A stretch of DNA of 54,489 nucleotides from Clostridiales bacterium (GCA_021201535.1 JAJQEU010000102.1:1-54489); one strand, 5' to 3'. Positions 27,327-35,277 are shown, counted from the stretch's first letter. The notes: generated by a model not told the origin, from the sequence alone. A program made the numbers and translations.

Positions 27327-27343
27327 ACTGTAATAGTTACAGT
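27327..27343. promoter_or_regulatory. perfect palindrome, possible operator
   Basis: ACTGTAA-TAG-TTACAGT is a perfect 7-bp inverted repeat in the 105-bp gap between pcrA and the small membrane protein. The spacing fits a dimeric repressor site, but no regulator can be named. Confidence 0.4.
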
Positions 27344-27403
27344 ATTTCCAAAGCAATCGGTATGTTTATAAAAGCACATGATATTTTGAAAGGAGAGTAT
27401 GCT

Positions 27404-27655
27404 ATGAGTAAAGTGGAAGATATGCTCAGCACAGTAAAATTGACGGAGTTATTATCCAAAAAGGGCGAGGATAAGAAGCATAACAAGATTTTATGTATTC
27501 TCGCTATCGTCGGCGTCGTAGTGACAGTCGTAATTGTGATACGGCTTCTTTACAAATTCTTCGCTCCGGATTACATGGATGATTTTGAGGACGAGTTTGA
27601 GGATGAGTTCGAGGATGATTTTTTTGATGACGATGAGGATGAATACGACGAATAG
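27404..27655 (+). CDS. small acidic single-pass membrane protein
   Basis: An 83-residue protein: a short helical N-terminus (SKVEDMLSTVKLTELLSKK), one membrane segment (about 30-50, ILCILAIVGVVVTVVIVIRLL) and a strongly acidic C-terminal tail made of E/D/F repeats. No family name is recognised. AAAGGAGAG lies upstream of the ATG at 27404, and a terminator at 27747 closes the gene. The acidic tail faces either the outside or the cytosol; orientation is not determined. Confidence 0.7.
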   Translation: MSKVEDMLSTVKLTELLSKKGEDKKHNKILCILAIVGVVVTVVIVIRLLYKFFAPDYMDDFEDEFEDEFEDDFFDDDEDEYDE

Positions 27656-27746
27656 GATGGAGCGAGTGCAGGATGAATGACGGCAGTTTGTGCGGTTCAG
27701 AATGCAGAACAGACGCCAGAGTTTCGTGTAGTGACAGGATAGACAG

Positions 27747-27787
27747 ACAGCCCCAGCAAGTTTGTTTGCGCGGGCTGTTTTTCTTTT
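27747..27787 (+). terminator. Rho-independent terminator
   Basis: ACAGCCC and GGGCTGT pair around an approximately 18-nt loop, followed by a long T-rich tract (TTTTTCTTTTCTTT). It separates the small membrane protein gene from rlmD. Confidence 0.8.
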
Positions 27788-27916
27788 CTTTTATATGCGC
27801 AATCGCGCAGGGGCGTATATGGAAATTCTGCAGCCATGCTGCACGAGTCCCGCGCGGCGGGCGTGAGGTCAAAACAGTTTCCTGCCCGATTGCAGGTATG
27901 CGAGAGGAATATTACA

Positions 27917-29818
27917 GTGAAAAAAGGACAGATTTTTGAAGGTGTGGCAGAGAAGGTTAAATTTCCAAACCGGGGTATTGTATCCGGCTGTCGTTTTGTG
28001 GCGGAGAACCGTGATGTACTTCAGTGCCCGACAGGGGAGACCGCAGAAGACGAAAGTGACGGAATCCTGACAGAGTCTTGGGGAACAGGTGAGACAAAAG
28101 AAGTCCGCGCCTCAGGCGGGCAGAATGCGGAGGCGGTTGGTCCGGTAATCGTCAAAAATGTAATCCCGGGACAGAGAGTTCTCTTTTCTGTCCGGAAAAA
28201 ACGCAGCGGGAAGGCGGAGGGACAGCTTCTGGAGGTGCTGGAAAAGTCTCCGCTGGAGCAGGAATTTCCCGATTGCCCGCATTTCGGTGTCTGCGGCGGA
28301 TGTAATTATCAGACGCTTCCTTATGCGGTACAATTGAAAATCAAATCCTCGCAGGTGCTGGAGCTGATGAGGGAGGTTGTTCCCAATGTCGCGGATATTT
28401 TCGAGGGAATTAAAGCGAGTCCGCAGCAGTTCGGATATCGAAACAAGATGGAGTTTACTTTTGGTGATGAGAAAAAAGACGGTCCGCTGACGCTCGGCAT
28501 GCATAAGAGAGGCGGATTTTATGATATAGTGACGGTTGATCAATGCAGAATTGTGGATGAAGATTATCGAAAAATTTTGTCTGTCACGGAAGTCTATTTC
28601 CACAAAATGCAGACGCCATTCTATCATCGTATGCGCCATGAAGGATATCTGCGCCATCTTCTGGTGAGGAAAGCGGTGAAAACAGGGGAGATCCTGATTG
28701 ATCTGATCACGACGACACAGGTCTGTTGTTCTCAGACAAACAGAAACGGAAATACGAATAAGAACGGAGACGGGCATTTGCAGAGGAACATTTCTGACAA
28801 TTGTCGTACGGAAAATGTTTTGCTGGACGGGTGGCGGCAGAGGCTGCTTTCTCTTGAACTGGACGGAAGGATTGCGGGAATTCTTCATACGAAAAATGAC
28901 AGCCCCGCGGACACCGTAAAAAATGAGGGCACAGAGGTGCTGTACGGACAGAATTTTTTTTATGAGGAGATCCTGGGGCTGAAGTTTCGCATTACGCCGT
29001 TTTCCTTTTTTCAGACAAACTCACTGGGGGCGGAAGTATTATACGAGACGGCCCGCAGTTTTATCCGCGAATCTCTGGAGGCGGACGGACAGAGCCTGGA
29101 GGGAAAGACGGTTTTCGATCTCTACAGCGGTACCGGTACCATTGCCCAGATGCTTGCATCTGTCTCCGGCAGAGTTGTCGGGGTGGAAATCGTGGAGGAG
29201 GCCGTGGAGGCTGCACGGAAAAACGCGGCGGAAAATGGTCTTACAAATTGTGAGTTTATTGCCGGAGATGTGCTGAAAGTACTGGATGAGGTGGGGGAGA
29301 AGCCGGATTTTATCGTTCTGGATCCGCCGAGGGACGGCGTGCATCCGAAAGCGCTGGAAAAAATAATCAGATATGGCGTGGAGAAGATGATTTATATCTC
29401 CTGTAAACCGACGAGTCTTCAGAGAGATCTGGTTGTGCTGCAGGAGAGGGGATACAGAGCGGAAAGAATGTGCTGTATTGATTTGTTCCCTGGAACAGTC
29501 CACGTTGAGACGGTTGTTGCTTTGTCCCAACGCAAGCCCGACGATTATATCGAAGTCGATCTGTATCTGGATGAGTTAGATGCCACCTCAGCCGAACTGA
29601 AAGCGACTTATGAAGAAATCAAGGATTATGTGCTGAAAGAATTCGGTTTAAAGGTTTCAAGTTTATATATTTCCCAGATTAAGCGGAAGTGCGGCCTCGA
29701 AGTCGGTCCGAATTATAACCATGCGAAGTCCGATAACGTCAGGGTACCGCAGTGCCCGCCGGAAAAGGAGGAAGCGATCCGTGCTGCCCTGAAGCATTTT
29801 GCGATGATCAAAGAATAA
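27917..29818 (+). CDS. rlmD: 23S rRNA (uracil-1939-C5)-methyltransferase, 3' end replaced by an integrated element
   Basis: A 633-residue RlmD/RumA enzyme, longer than the usual 430-460. Visible parts: a TRAM-like N-terminus, an Fe-S cluster motif in CPHFGVCGGCNYQ (about 116-128), motif I VFDLYSGTGTIAQML, DPPRDGVHPKAL, and the catalytic cysteine in YISCKPTSLQRDL. Two insertions, rich in E/S/T near 35-70 and N/G near 275-300, enlarge it. After VETVV (about residue 530) an approximately 100-residue extension follows. A homologous extension is fused to the recombinase at the other end of the element, so residues after the crossover come from the element. GTG at 27917 is chosen (GAGAGGA upstream). 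Confidence 0.9.
   Translation: MKKGQIFEGVAEKVKFPNRGIVSGCRFVAENRDVLQCPTGETAEDESDGILTESWGTGETKEVRASGGQNAEAVGPVIVKNVIPGQRVLFSVRKKRSGKAEGQLLEVLEKSPLEQEFPDCPHFGVCGGCNYQTLPYAVQLKIKSSQVLELMREVVPNVADIFEGIKASPQQFGYRNKMEFTFGDEKKDGPLTLGMHKRGGFYDIVTVDQCRIVDEDYRKILSVTEVYFHKMQTPFYHRMRHEGYLRHLLVRKAVKTGEILIDLITTTQVCCSQTNRNGNTNKNGDGHLQRNISDNCRTENVLLDGWRQRLLSLELDGRIAGILHTKNDSPADTVKNEGTEVLYGQNFFYEEILGLKFRITPFSFFQTNSLGAEVLYETARSFIRESLEADGQSLEGKTVFDLYSGTGTIAQMLASVSGRVVGVEIVEEAVEAARKNAAENGLTNCEFIAGDVLKVLDEVGEKPDFIVLDPPRDGVHPKALEKIIRYGVEKMIYISCKPTSLQRDLVVLQERGYRAERMCCIDLFPGTVHVETVVALSQRKPDDYIEVDLYLDELDATSAELKATYEEIKDYVLKEFGLKVSSLYISQIKRKCGLEVGPNYNHAKSDNVRVPQCPPEKEEAIRAALKHFAMIKE
29503..29514 (+). other. attL core inside rlmD
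   Basis: CGTTGAGACGGT at 29503-29514 is repeated exactly at 52361-52372. Both copies encode VETV at equivalent positions of an RlmD C-terminal motif, in frame with homologous but divergent tails. The exact crossover dinucleotide cannot be located by inspection. Confidence 0.8.
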
Positions 29819-29839
29819 CAGGATGAAGGAGGACGAAAA

Positions 29840-30214
29840 ATGCAGAGTTTGTATGAACGGATGGGCGGTACTTACACAATGGGCGAGGATGGGATGTATT
29901 ATCCCGATCTGGTGATCCGTGAGGAGGAAGCACCACATTACGGCAGGTACGGCAGGATGCGTAAAGCATTCCTGAAAGAACACCGGAGCGGGCTGTACTC
30001 TTCGCTGCTGCTGACCGGAAAGCTGACAGCACATCTGAATGAGGTTGACGATGCTGCAAATGACCGGATGGAATTGCTGGTCAGGCAAATGGCTGAGCGG
30101 CAGCACATTGACGAGACACTGAAAGCCCGTGACCAGATGGCATGGGTTGGCGCGATCAATAACATCCGCAATGCAGCGGAAGAGATCGTGTTGTCGGAAC
30201 TGATTTACAATTAA
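29840..30214 (+). CDS. tnpV: TnpV-family transposon protein
   Basis: A 124-residue protein of the TnpV family, first seen in the clostridial mobilizable transposon Tn4451. Its function is unknown and it is not a transposase. Features: YERMGGTYTMGEDGMYYPDL at the start, GRYGRMRKAFLKEHR, and a C-terminal helix NNIRNAAEEIVLSELIYN. GAAGGAGGA precedes the ATG at 29840. It is the first element gene after attL. A remnant of a second tnpV lies at 31532. Confidence 0.88.
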   Translation: MQSLYERMGGTYTMGEDGMYYPDLVIREEEAPHYGRYGRMRKAFLKEHRSGLYSSLLLTGKLTAHLNEVDDAANDRMELLVRQMAERQHIDETLKARDQMAWVGAINNIRNAAEEIVLSELIYN

Positions 30215-30230
30215 AAAGTTTTTATTGTGA

Positions 30231-30260
30231 CAAGGGACTGCTGTGAGGCAGTTCTTTGTT
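30231..30260 (+). terminator. weak terminator-like hairpin after tnpV
   Basis: AAGGGACTGC and GCAGTTCTTTG form a short stem with a TGTGA-type loop, 17 bp after the tnpV stop. The T run is interrupted. Confidence 0.4.
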
Positions 30261-30326
30261 GCTACAGGAAACATTTTTTCTTCCCTTAGTAACACAGAAA
30301 TGTCATGAATTCTTCATGGCATATCA

Positions 30327-30355
30327 TTGAAATCTGATTCTGCATTGGATATAAT
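30327..30355 (+). promoter_or_regulatory. sigma-A-type promoter of the DUF1016 gene
   Basis: TTGAAA (30327-30332) and TATAAT (30350-30355) are spaced by 17 bp, 83 bp upstream of the start at 30438. This is one of the best promoters in the window. Confidence 0.75.
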
Positions 30356-30437
30356 ATAAAATGCATTTTGGCAATGCGAAATTCAGGACTCCGATATAAC
30401 GTGCCACCATGCAGAGAGAATGGAAAGGATACTTTTT

Positions 30438-31481
30438 ATGGGCGATCTTATAAAAAATGATAATAGGAATATAGAAAATACGGCACAGTCGGAAGATGCG
30501 TATCGTTCCATCCGGGGATATGTCGTTGACGCACAGCGACAGGTGTATTCTGCCGTCAATTCTGCAATGGTAACTGCCTATTGGAATATTGGCAAGGCGA
30601 TTTATGAAGTGTGTGGGGAAAATGATCGTGCCGCTTATGGTAAGCAGATTCTTCAATATGTTTCTGAAAGGCTTACGGCTGAATTCGGAAAGGGGTACAG
30701 CATCCGTAATTTAAGGAATATGCGCCGATTTTATCTGATGTTTCAGATTCGGCAGACAGCGTCTGCCGAATTGAGCTGGTCGCATTATCAGCTTTTAATG
30801 CGTGTTGAAGATGAAAATGCAAGAAATTTTTATGCGCAGGAAGCAGCAAAATCCGGCTGGAGTGTCCGTCAGCTTCAGCGGCAGATAAATACGATGTACT
30901 ATAACCGAATTTTGGCCAGCAAGGATAAAGATAGTGTTTCTGCGGAAATCCAGACTACTGTCCCGAAACCGGAATACGAGACAATCATTAAAGACCCGTA
31001 TGTTTTGGAATTCCTCGACCTCCCGCAGAATGAGCATTTCTATGAATCGGATTTGGAACAGGCTCTCATTAACCATCTGCAGAAGTTCCTTCTGGAGCTT
31101 GGCAGAGGCTTTTCCTTCGTGGCAAGGCAGAAGCGTATTACCTTTGACGGGCGGCACTTTTATGTGGATCTCATTTTCTACAATTATATTTTGAAATGTT
31201 TTGTGTTGATTGACCTCAAAACAGAGGATTTGACGCATCAGGACATCGGCCAGATGCAGATGTATGTGAACTACTATACGCGGGAAATGATGAATGAAGG
31301 AGATAACCCGCCGATAGGGATTCTCCTCTGTGCGGATAAGAGCGATACGCTTGTACGGTATACCCTGCCGGAAGATAATACACAGATTTATGCCGCGAAG
31401 TATATGGCGTATATGCCGACGGAGGAAGAACTTAAGAGGGAGTTGAGTTTTGATGAATTTGAAAAGCTGGATGACATGTAA
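30438..31481 (+). CDS. DUF1016/YhcG-like PDDEXK nuclease
   Basis: A 347-residue protein. The N-terminal DUF1016_N region (about 20-160) contains the family text AYWNIGKAIYEV, LTAEFGKGYSIRNLRNMRRFY and LSWSHYQLLMRV. The C-terminal PDDEXK-type nuclease has D and EDL in FDGRHFYVDLIFYN and FVLIDLKTEDL, consistent with a metal-dependent nuclease active site. Relatives often sit near restriction loci, so a DNA-defence or fitness role is possible but not shown. It carries its own promoter, and a tnpV remnant follows, suggesting a cargo insertion. ATG at 30438 has GGAAAGG upstream. Confidence 0.88.
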   Translation: MGDLIKNDNRNIENTAQSEDAYRSIRGYVVDAQRQVYSAVNSAMVTAYWNIGKAIYEVCGENDRAAYGKQILQYVSERLTAEFGKGYSIRNLRNMRRFYLMFQIRQTASAELSWSHYQLLMRVEDENARNFYAQEAAKSGWSVRQLQRQINTMYYNRILASKDKDSVSAEIQTTVPKPEYETIIKDPYVLEFLDLPQNEHFYESDLEQALINHLQKFLLELGRGFSFVARQKRITFDGRHFYVDLIFYNYILKCFVLIDLKTEDLTHQDIGQMQMYVNYYTREMMNEGDNPPIGILLCADKSDTLVRYTLPEDNTQIYAAKYMAYMPTEEELKRELSFDEFEKLDDM

Positions 31482-31531
31482 GCCAAAAGTGCAGTCAGAC
31501 TGCTTTTTGAAAGCGTACAATAAAGTAATCA

Positions 31532-31600
31532 CGCGATCAACGATATCCGTAATGCAGCGGAAGAGATTGTTTTAGGACAACTGATCTACAATTTAAAAAA
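31532..31600 (+). pseudogene. 3' remnant of a second tnpV
   Basis: The sequence from CGCGATCAAC through CTGATCTACAATTTAAAA matches the 3' end of tnpV (30151-30214) at most positions. It would encode AINDIRNAAEEIVLGQLIYN but has no 5' part. The DUF1016 cassette lies between the intact and remnant copies. Confidence 0.75.
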
Positions 31601-31610
31601 TGAGCAAAAG

Positions 31611-31639
31611 AGGCGGTTCGCAGTTGAGCCGCCTTTTTT
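31611..31639 (+). terminator. Rho-independent terminator
   Basis: GGCGGTTC and GAGCCGCC form an 8-bp stem around GCAGTT, followed by six T residues. It lies just after the tnpV remnant and before the parM promoter. Confidence 0.85.
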
Positions 31640-31730
31640 GCTGCTTTTTTTCTTCCCATTATCTATTATTTCCCCTGTAAAATTAGAATAATAAATCAAC
31701 CGGTTTTATTATTTTTTCACAATGCCGGAA

Positions 31731-31787
31731 CGCTCAATTTCCGCTCAATCCGCGCTCAATGCCATTCGCCTCTGTTTCCTGTAGACT
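31731..31787 (+). promoter_or_regulatory. three 11-bp-phased CTCAAT repeats and -10 box upstream of parM
   Basis: CGCTCAAT occurs at 31731, 31742 and 31753, each exactly 11 bp apart (one helical turn). A TAGACT -10 begins at 31782, 21 bp after the last repeat, and there is no recognisable -35. The same arrangement with the same spacing occurs at 50302-50358. An activator or ParR-like protein binding direct repeats is the natural reading. Confidence 0.7.
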
Positions 31788-31801
31788 GAATCTGCAGCAG
31801 G

Positions 31802-31822
31802 ACGGTACCAGTACGGTACCAG
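31802..31822 (+). repeat. tandem 11-bp repeat in the parM leader
   Basis: ACGGTACCAG occurs twice with an 11-bp period (31802-31811 and 31813-31822), between the CTCAAT promoter and the parM start at 31858. Helical phasing and position next to a ParM gene make it a candidate ParR/centromere or operator site. Confidence 0.5.
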
Positions 31823-31857
31823 CCGCGGCAGATTTTACAGAATACGGAGGATTTTTT

Positions 31858-32826
31858 ATGCGAGAACTGAACAACACGAAAATTATTGCCGTTGACCATG
31901 GTTACGGCAACATCAAGACGGCGAATACCGTCACCCCGACCGCCCTTACGGCTTATGACTCGGAACCGGTCTTTTCCGGCAACATCCTTGAGTATAACGG
32001 CACCTATTACCGCATCGGGGAAGGCCGCAAGGAGTTTATCCCGGACAAGGTAGCGGATGAGGATTATTATATCCTGACGCTGATGGCTGTCGCAAGGGAG
32101 CTGAATCTTGCGGGCATCAGCGAGGCCGACGTCCATCTGGCTGCGGGGCTGCCCCTGACATGGGTGCGGAGGCAGAGGGAGGATTTCCGGAATTACCTGC
32201 TCCGCAATGAGGATGTGCAATTTAAGTTCAAGAGGAAGGGATACAGACTCCATTTCACGGGCTGCTCCCTGTACCCGCAGGGTTATCCGGCGGTTGTCAA
32301 CAGGCTGAATGAATTTAAGGGAACCAACCTCCTTGCGGACATCGGAAACGGCACAATGAACATCCTGTACATAGTGGATAAGAAACCGGTTGAGAGCCGC
32401 AGCTGGACTGAAAAAATCGGTGTCAACCAGTGCATGATTGCCGCACGGAATGCCGTCATGGACAATTTCGGGGTAAAGATTGAAGACGCGACCATTGAAA
32501 AGGTGCTGCGCCTTGGAAAGGCTGATATCGGCAGGTATTATCTGGACTGCATTGTTTCAGCGGCTGAAAAATATGTGGCGGATATTTTTGCCACGCTGCG
32601 CCGGTATGAATACAACCCGGACCTGATGCGGCTTTTTATAACAGGCGGCGGGGGCTGCCTCATCCGCAATTTCCATCCGGGGCTGTGTGGGAAGGAGGAG
32701 AAAGGCGGAAGCGGCAAAGACGGATATGGCGAAGGCCGGATCACAATCATTGATGACATCTGCGCGACGGCAAAGGGGTATGAATACCTTGCTTATACCA
32801 GCCTGCGCAGGAAGGAGCGGGTATGA
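31858..32826 (+). CDS. parM: ParM-like actin-family partition ATPase
   Basis: A 322-residue actin-like protein of plasmid partition (ParM/StbA/Alp class), expected to form filaments that separate replicated copies. Nucleotide-pocket segments are visible: phosphate-1 VDHGYGNIKTA (about 12-21), phosphate-2 LLADIGNGTMNIL (about 159-171) and the adenosine motif LFITGGGGCLI (about 260-270). ATG at 31858 has GGAGG 8 bp upstream. Its stop overlaps the next gene by 4 nt (ATGA). An in-frame region from 31759 is open but overlaps the promoter repeats, so that longer start is rejected. Confidence 0.85.
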   Translation: MRELNNTKIIAVDHGYGNIKTANTVTPTALTAYDSEPVFSGNILEYNGTYYRIGEGRKEFIPDKVADEDYYILTLMAVARELNLAGISEADVHLAAGLPLTWVRRQREDFRNYLLRNEDVQFKFKRKGYRLHFTGCSLYPQGYPAVVNRLNEFKGTNLLADIGNGTMNILYIVDKKPVESRSWTEKIGVNQCMIAARNAVMDNFGVKIEDATIEKVLRLGKADIGRYYLDCIVSAAEKYVADIFATLRRYEYNPDLMRLFITGGGGCLIRNFHPGLCGKEEKGGSGKDGYGEGRITIIDDICATAKGYEYLAYTSLRRKERV

Positions 32827-33236
32827 ACACGAACATTAAAAACACAAACCTCCGCTTCAACATGGACAAAGAAATACAGCGCAGGGCGTGGGAATATCTC
32901 CAGACAATGGACAAGGAAATTTTCAAATCCTACAGCCATGTAATCGCGGTTTCAGTGGTGGATTTTTTTGAACGCTATTACCGCGTGCAGGATGATCCAT
33001 ATTTGGAAACGAGGGAGCGGGAGGAACGCTTTGTCGCACAGATCGTTGATGCGGTGAAAGCAGCGTTGGAAAAGGACCTTCCGGTATTCCTTGCAGGATG
33101 CCTGTCCGGGCTGTCTCAGAGGATGGCGTGGGACAGCGCTCCCGCGTTTGTTTCAGCACAGGCGGAGCCGTCAGGCGCAGCGGGCGAAACAGAAGAAGCG
33201 GAGCCGGAAATTGACTGGGAATTCCTCGGCGGGTAA
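32823..33236 (+). CDS. ParR-like partition adaptor
   Basis: A 137-residue protein whose N-terminus (NTNLRFNMDKEIQRRAWEYLQTMDKEIFKSYSHVIAVSVVDFFERYY) has the pattern of ribbon-helix-helix ParR proteins encoded right after ParM. The C-terminus is acidic and flexible (ETEEAEPEIDWEFLGG), which in ParR contacts the filament. The 4-nt overlap with parM implies coupled translation. It may bind the 11-bp repeats upstream of parM and regulate its own operon. The family assignment is by context and pattern, not by database match. Confidence 0.7.
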   Translation: MNTNIKNTNLRFNMDKEIQRRAWEYLQTMDKEIFKSYSHVIAVSVVDFFERYYRVQDDPYLETREREERFVAQIVDAVKAALEKDLPVFLAGCLSGLSQRMAWDSAPAFVSAQAEPSGAAGETEEAEPEIDWEFLGG

Positions 33237-33263
33237 TCCCGCCGGTTCCCGGAGGAGGCGCGC

Positions 33264-33977
33264 ATGACGAAATACATGACGGCAGATACGCAGCTCCCGC
33301 CTTATATGGTTTTCCCGCGGTTCCTTATGGACATCCCGCTTCCGGAAACGGCAAAGCTGCTTTATGTGCTGCTTCTTGACCGGGCGCGGCTCTCCCTCAA
33401 AAGCGGCGGCTGGACAGACAGCCGGGGCCGTGTGTTTATCTATTTCACGATCCACGGTATGGCGGAGGCGCTCCATAAAAGCGAGATGACAGCCAAAAAC
33501 AGCCTTTCCAGGCTGGAGGATGCCGGGCTGATCGCCCGCAGGCGGCAGGGACAGGGAAAACCGAACCGGATTTATGTAAAAATCCCGGCTGATACGGCTG
33601 GCCTGACGGACAACAAAATGCTCCCCGGACAGACAGGAAACTGTCTTCCGGACAGACAGGAAACTGTCTCCATGACAGCCAAAAAACTGTCCGGTAATAA
33701 GAAAGAGGGAATAAAAATAATACAGAAAAACAGAGGGAGTAATATGCCGCACGCATACGGCAGCTGCCGGAATGTGTTCCTGACGGATGCGGAATTTGAT
33801 GCCCTGAAAGCAGATGTCCCCGGTTTTGGGGATTATATTGAACGGCTGTCCGTCTATATGGCGTCAACCGGGAAAACCTATAAAAACCATGCGGCCACGA
33901 TCAGAAGCTGGGAATTAAGGGACAGGGCCGCATCACCGAAACGAAATTATGAATGCAGGGAGGATGAGAGCCTTTGA
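33264..33977 (+). CDS. repA: RepA_N-type replication initiator
   Basis: A 237-residue initiator. The N-terminal winged-helix region (about 8-110) has the family text PPYMVFPRFLMDIPLPETAKLLYVLLLDRA, a conserved GRVFIYFTIHGMAEALHKS and TAKNSLSRLEDAGLI. The middle (about 118-148) is low-complexity, encoded by repeats (see 33625). The C-terminal part has YGSCRNVFLTDAEFDALK, common in relatives. RepA_N replicons usually carry their origin iterons within the rep gene. The loader gene follows at a 4-nt overlap (TTGA). It suggests the excised element can replicate. Confidence 0.85.
   Translation: MTKYMTADTQLPPYMVFPRFLMDIPLPETAKLLYVLLLDRARLSLKSGGWTDSRGRVFIYFTIHGMAEALHKSEMTAKNSLSRLEDAGLIARRRQGQGKPNRIYVKIPADTAGLTDNKMLPGQTGNCLPDRQETVSMTAKKLSGNKKEGIKIIQKNRGSNMPHAYGSCRNVFLTDAEFDALKADVPGFGDYIERLSVYMASTGKTYKNHAATIRSWELRDRAASPKRNYECREDESL
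33625..33691 (+). other. candidate replication origin iterons inside repA
   Basis: Two copies of a 22-bp sequence (33625-33646, 33648-33669), 23 bp apart, each contain the palindrome GACAGGAAACTGTC. A degenerate third copy, with GACAG at 33674-33678 and CTGTC at 33687-33691, follows. RepA_N plasmids characteristically hold their iteron origin within the rep coding region. Confidence 0.6.
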
Positions 33978-34807
33978 AAACGACGGAAGAACTTATACAG
34001 GATATTTTTGCGGGTTTTGACCTGCGGGAGGATGAATACTTCAATGCGGAGGACGGGCTGATCTACTGTAAGAAATGCCATACACCGAGACAGGCAAAAA
34101 TTGAAACCGGCGGCAGGCTGCTGACCCCGTATGTCATGTGCCGGTGCAGGAAAGAACAGCACGAAAAAGAGGAAACGGAGCGGGCGCTGCGTGAATCATT
34201 AGCGGAGGTGTCGCGCATGAAAGCGGCGGGGCTTCAGGATACGAAGCTGTACGATTACTGTTTTGCAAACGACAGCGGCATTAACCCGGAGATGCGCCAT
34301 GCCCATACTTACGTAGAGAACTGGGAGAAGATGAAAAAAGACGGCACGGGGCTTCTGCTCTGGGGCGGCGTGGGCACGGGGAAATCCTTTTTCGCGGGAT
34401 GTATCGCAAATGCGCTGCTTGAACAGGCGGTGCCGGTTCTGATGACAAATTTAGCAAGAATACTGAACAAGCTGACAGGGATGTATTCTGATGACCGGAA
34501 CCAGTTTGTAGACAGCCTGAACCGCTACAGCCTGCTTATCATTGATGACCTTGGGGCAGAACGCAGCTCCGGGTTTGCGCAGGAACAGGTATTTAATGTC
34601 ATAGACAGCAGGTACCGGAGCAAAAAGCCGCTGATCGTGACGATCAACCTGACGATTGAGGAAATGAAACATCCGGAGGAACTGGCCCGTGAAAGGATTT
34701 ATGACCGCATCCTGGAACGGTGCATCCCGATAAAAATCAATAACCGGAATATCCGGGAGATGAATGCTGCCGACAGCCTTGAACAGGCGAAAAAACTTTT
34801 TGTTTAA
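33974..34807 (+). CDS. DnaC/IstB-like helicase-loader ATPase
   Basis: A 277-residue AAA+ ATPase. An N-terminal zinc-ribbon-like motif (CKKC, CRCRKEQ, about 31-62) precedes the AAA+ core with Walker A LLWGGVGTGKSFFAGCIAN (about 125-140), Walker B LLIIDDLGAER (about 184-194) and arginine-containing ELARERIYDRILERC. Such loaders deliver the replicative helicase to the RepA-opened origin. TTG at 33974 overlaps the repA stop by 4 nt, with AGGGAGG 10 bp upstream, so translation is coupled. Confidence 0.87.
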   Translation: MKTTEELIQDIFAGFDLREDEYFNAEDGLIYCKKCHTPRQAKIETGGRLLTPYVMCRCRKEQHEKEETERALRESLAEVSRMKAAGLQDTKLYDYCFANDSGINPEMRHAHTYVENWEKMKKDGTGLLLWGGVGTGKSFFAGCIANALLEQAVPVLMTNLARILNKLTGMYSDDRNQFVDSLNRYSLLIIDDLGAERSSGFAQEQVFNVIDSRYRSKKPLIVTINLTIEEMKHPEELARERIYDRILERCIPIKINNRNIREMNAADSLEQAKKLFV

Positions 34808-34996
34808 GCCTGCTTAACCCCATGCTGCCCAAAGCAGTACCATTTGCCTGGCAAGCGGATACTACATTAGGTGCGGGAAAGTCCTGAAGTGGTTTGGACA
34901 TGGGCGGATTATTTTATGATGCCGGATGTGGGTTTGCCATCTGAGGAAGATTCCGCACCAGTTTATCTGAAAATGATACCAAAAGGAGAAATATTT

Positions 34997-35221
34997 ATGG
35001 CAGGGAAAAAAGAATTAACAGCAGATGAAAAAGCATTATTGCAGGCGAAGCACAGGATGGAGGAAGCTGAAGCGAGGGACCGCGTGAAAGAACGGAAAGC
35101 GCGGACAAGACGGCTGATTCTGGAAGGTGCGGCTCTGGAGAAAGCCTTTCCGGAGGCAGTCACGATGGAGCCTCCCGAACTTGAGAGATTCCTGCGGCTG
35201 CATCTGCAGCGGCACTTTTGA
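34997..35221 (+). CDS. DUF3847-like relaxosome-associated small protein
   Basis: A 74-residue basic, helical protein (GKKELTADEKALLQAKHRM, then RDRVKERKARTRRLILEGA) resembling the DUF3847 family that sits beside mobilization genes in clostridial elements, and probably an accessory of the relaxosome. The ATG at 34997 has AAAGGAG upstream. An in-frame stretch from 34871 (about 42 further codons, ESPEVVWTWADYF) is open but lacks a ribosome site and is unlike the family; it may be a remnant. Between 34808 and 34870 I see no other gene. Confidence 0.65.
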   Translation: MAGKKELTADEKALLQAKHRMEEAEARDRVKERKARTRRLILEGAALEKAFPEAVTMEPPELERFLRLHLQRHF

Positions 35222-35277
35222 GAAGTAAAAGAAGGGGTTCCCGGCAGGTCTGGGATTTCCTCTTTTTTATTTCCCGA

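Noticed and set aside
29840-30214. TnpV as a transposase responsible for moving the element
   Set aside because: TnpV has no transposase catalytic motifs; the large serine recombinase and its att sites account for integration.
31759-31857. N-terminal extension of the ParM-like protein from 31759
   Set aside because: It overlaps the promoter repeats and -10 box; the ATG at 31858 has a good ribosome site and matches the family start.
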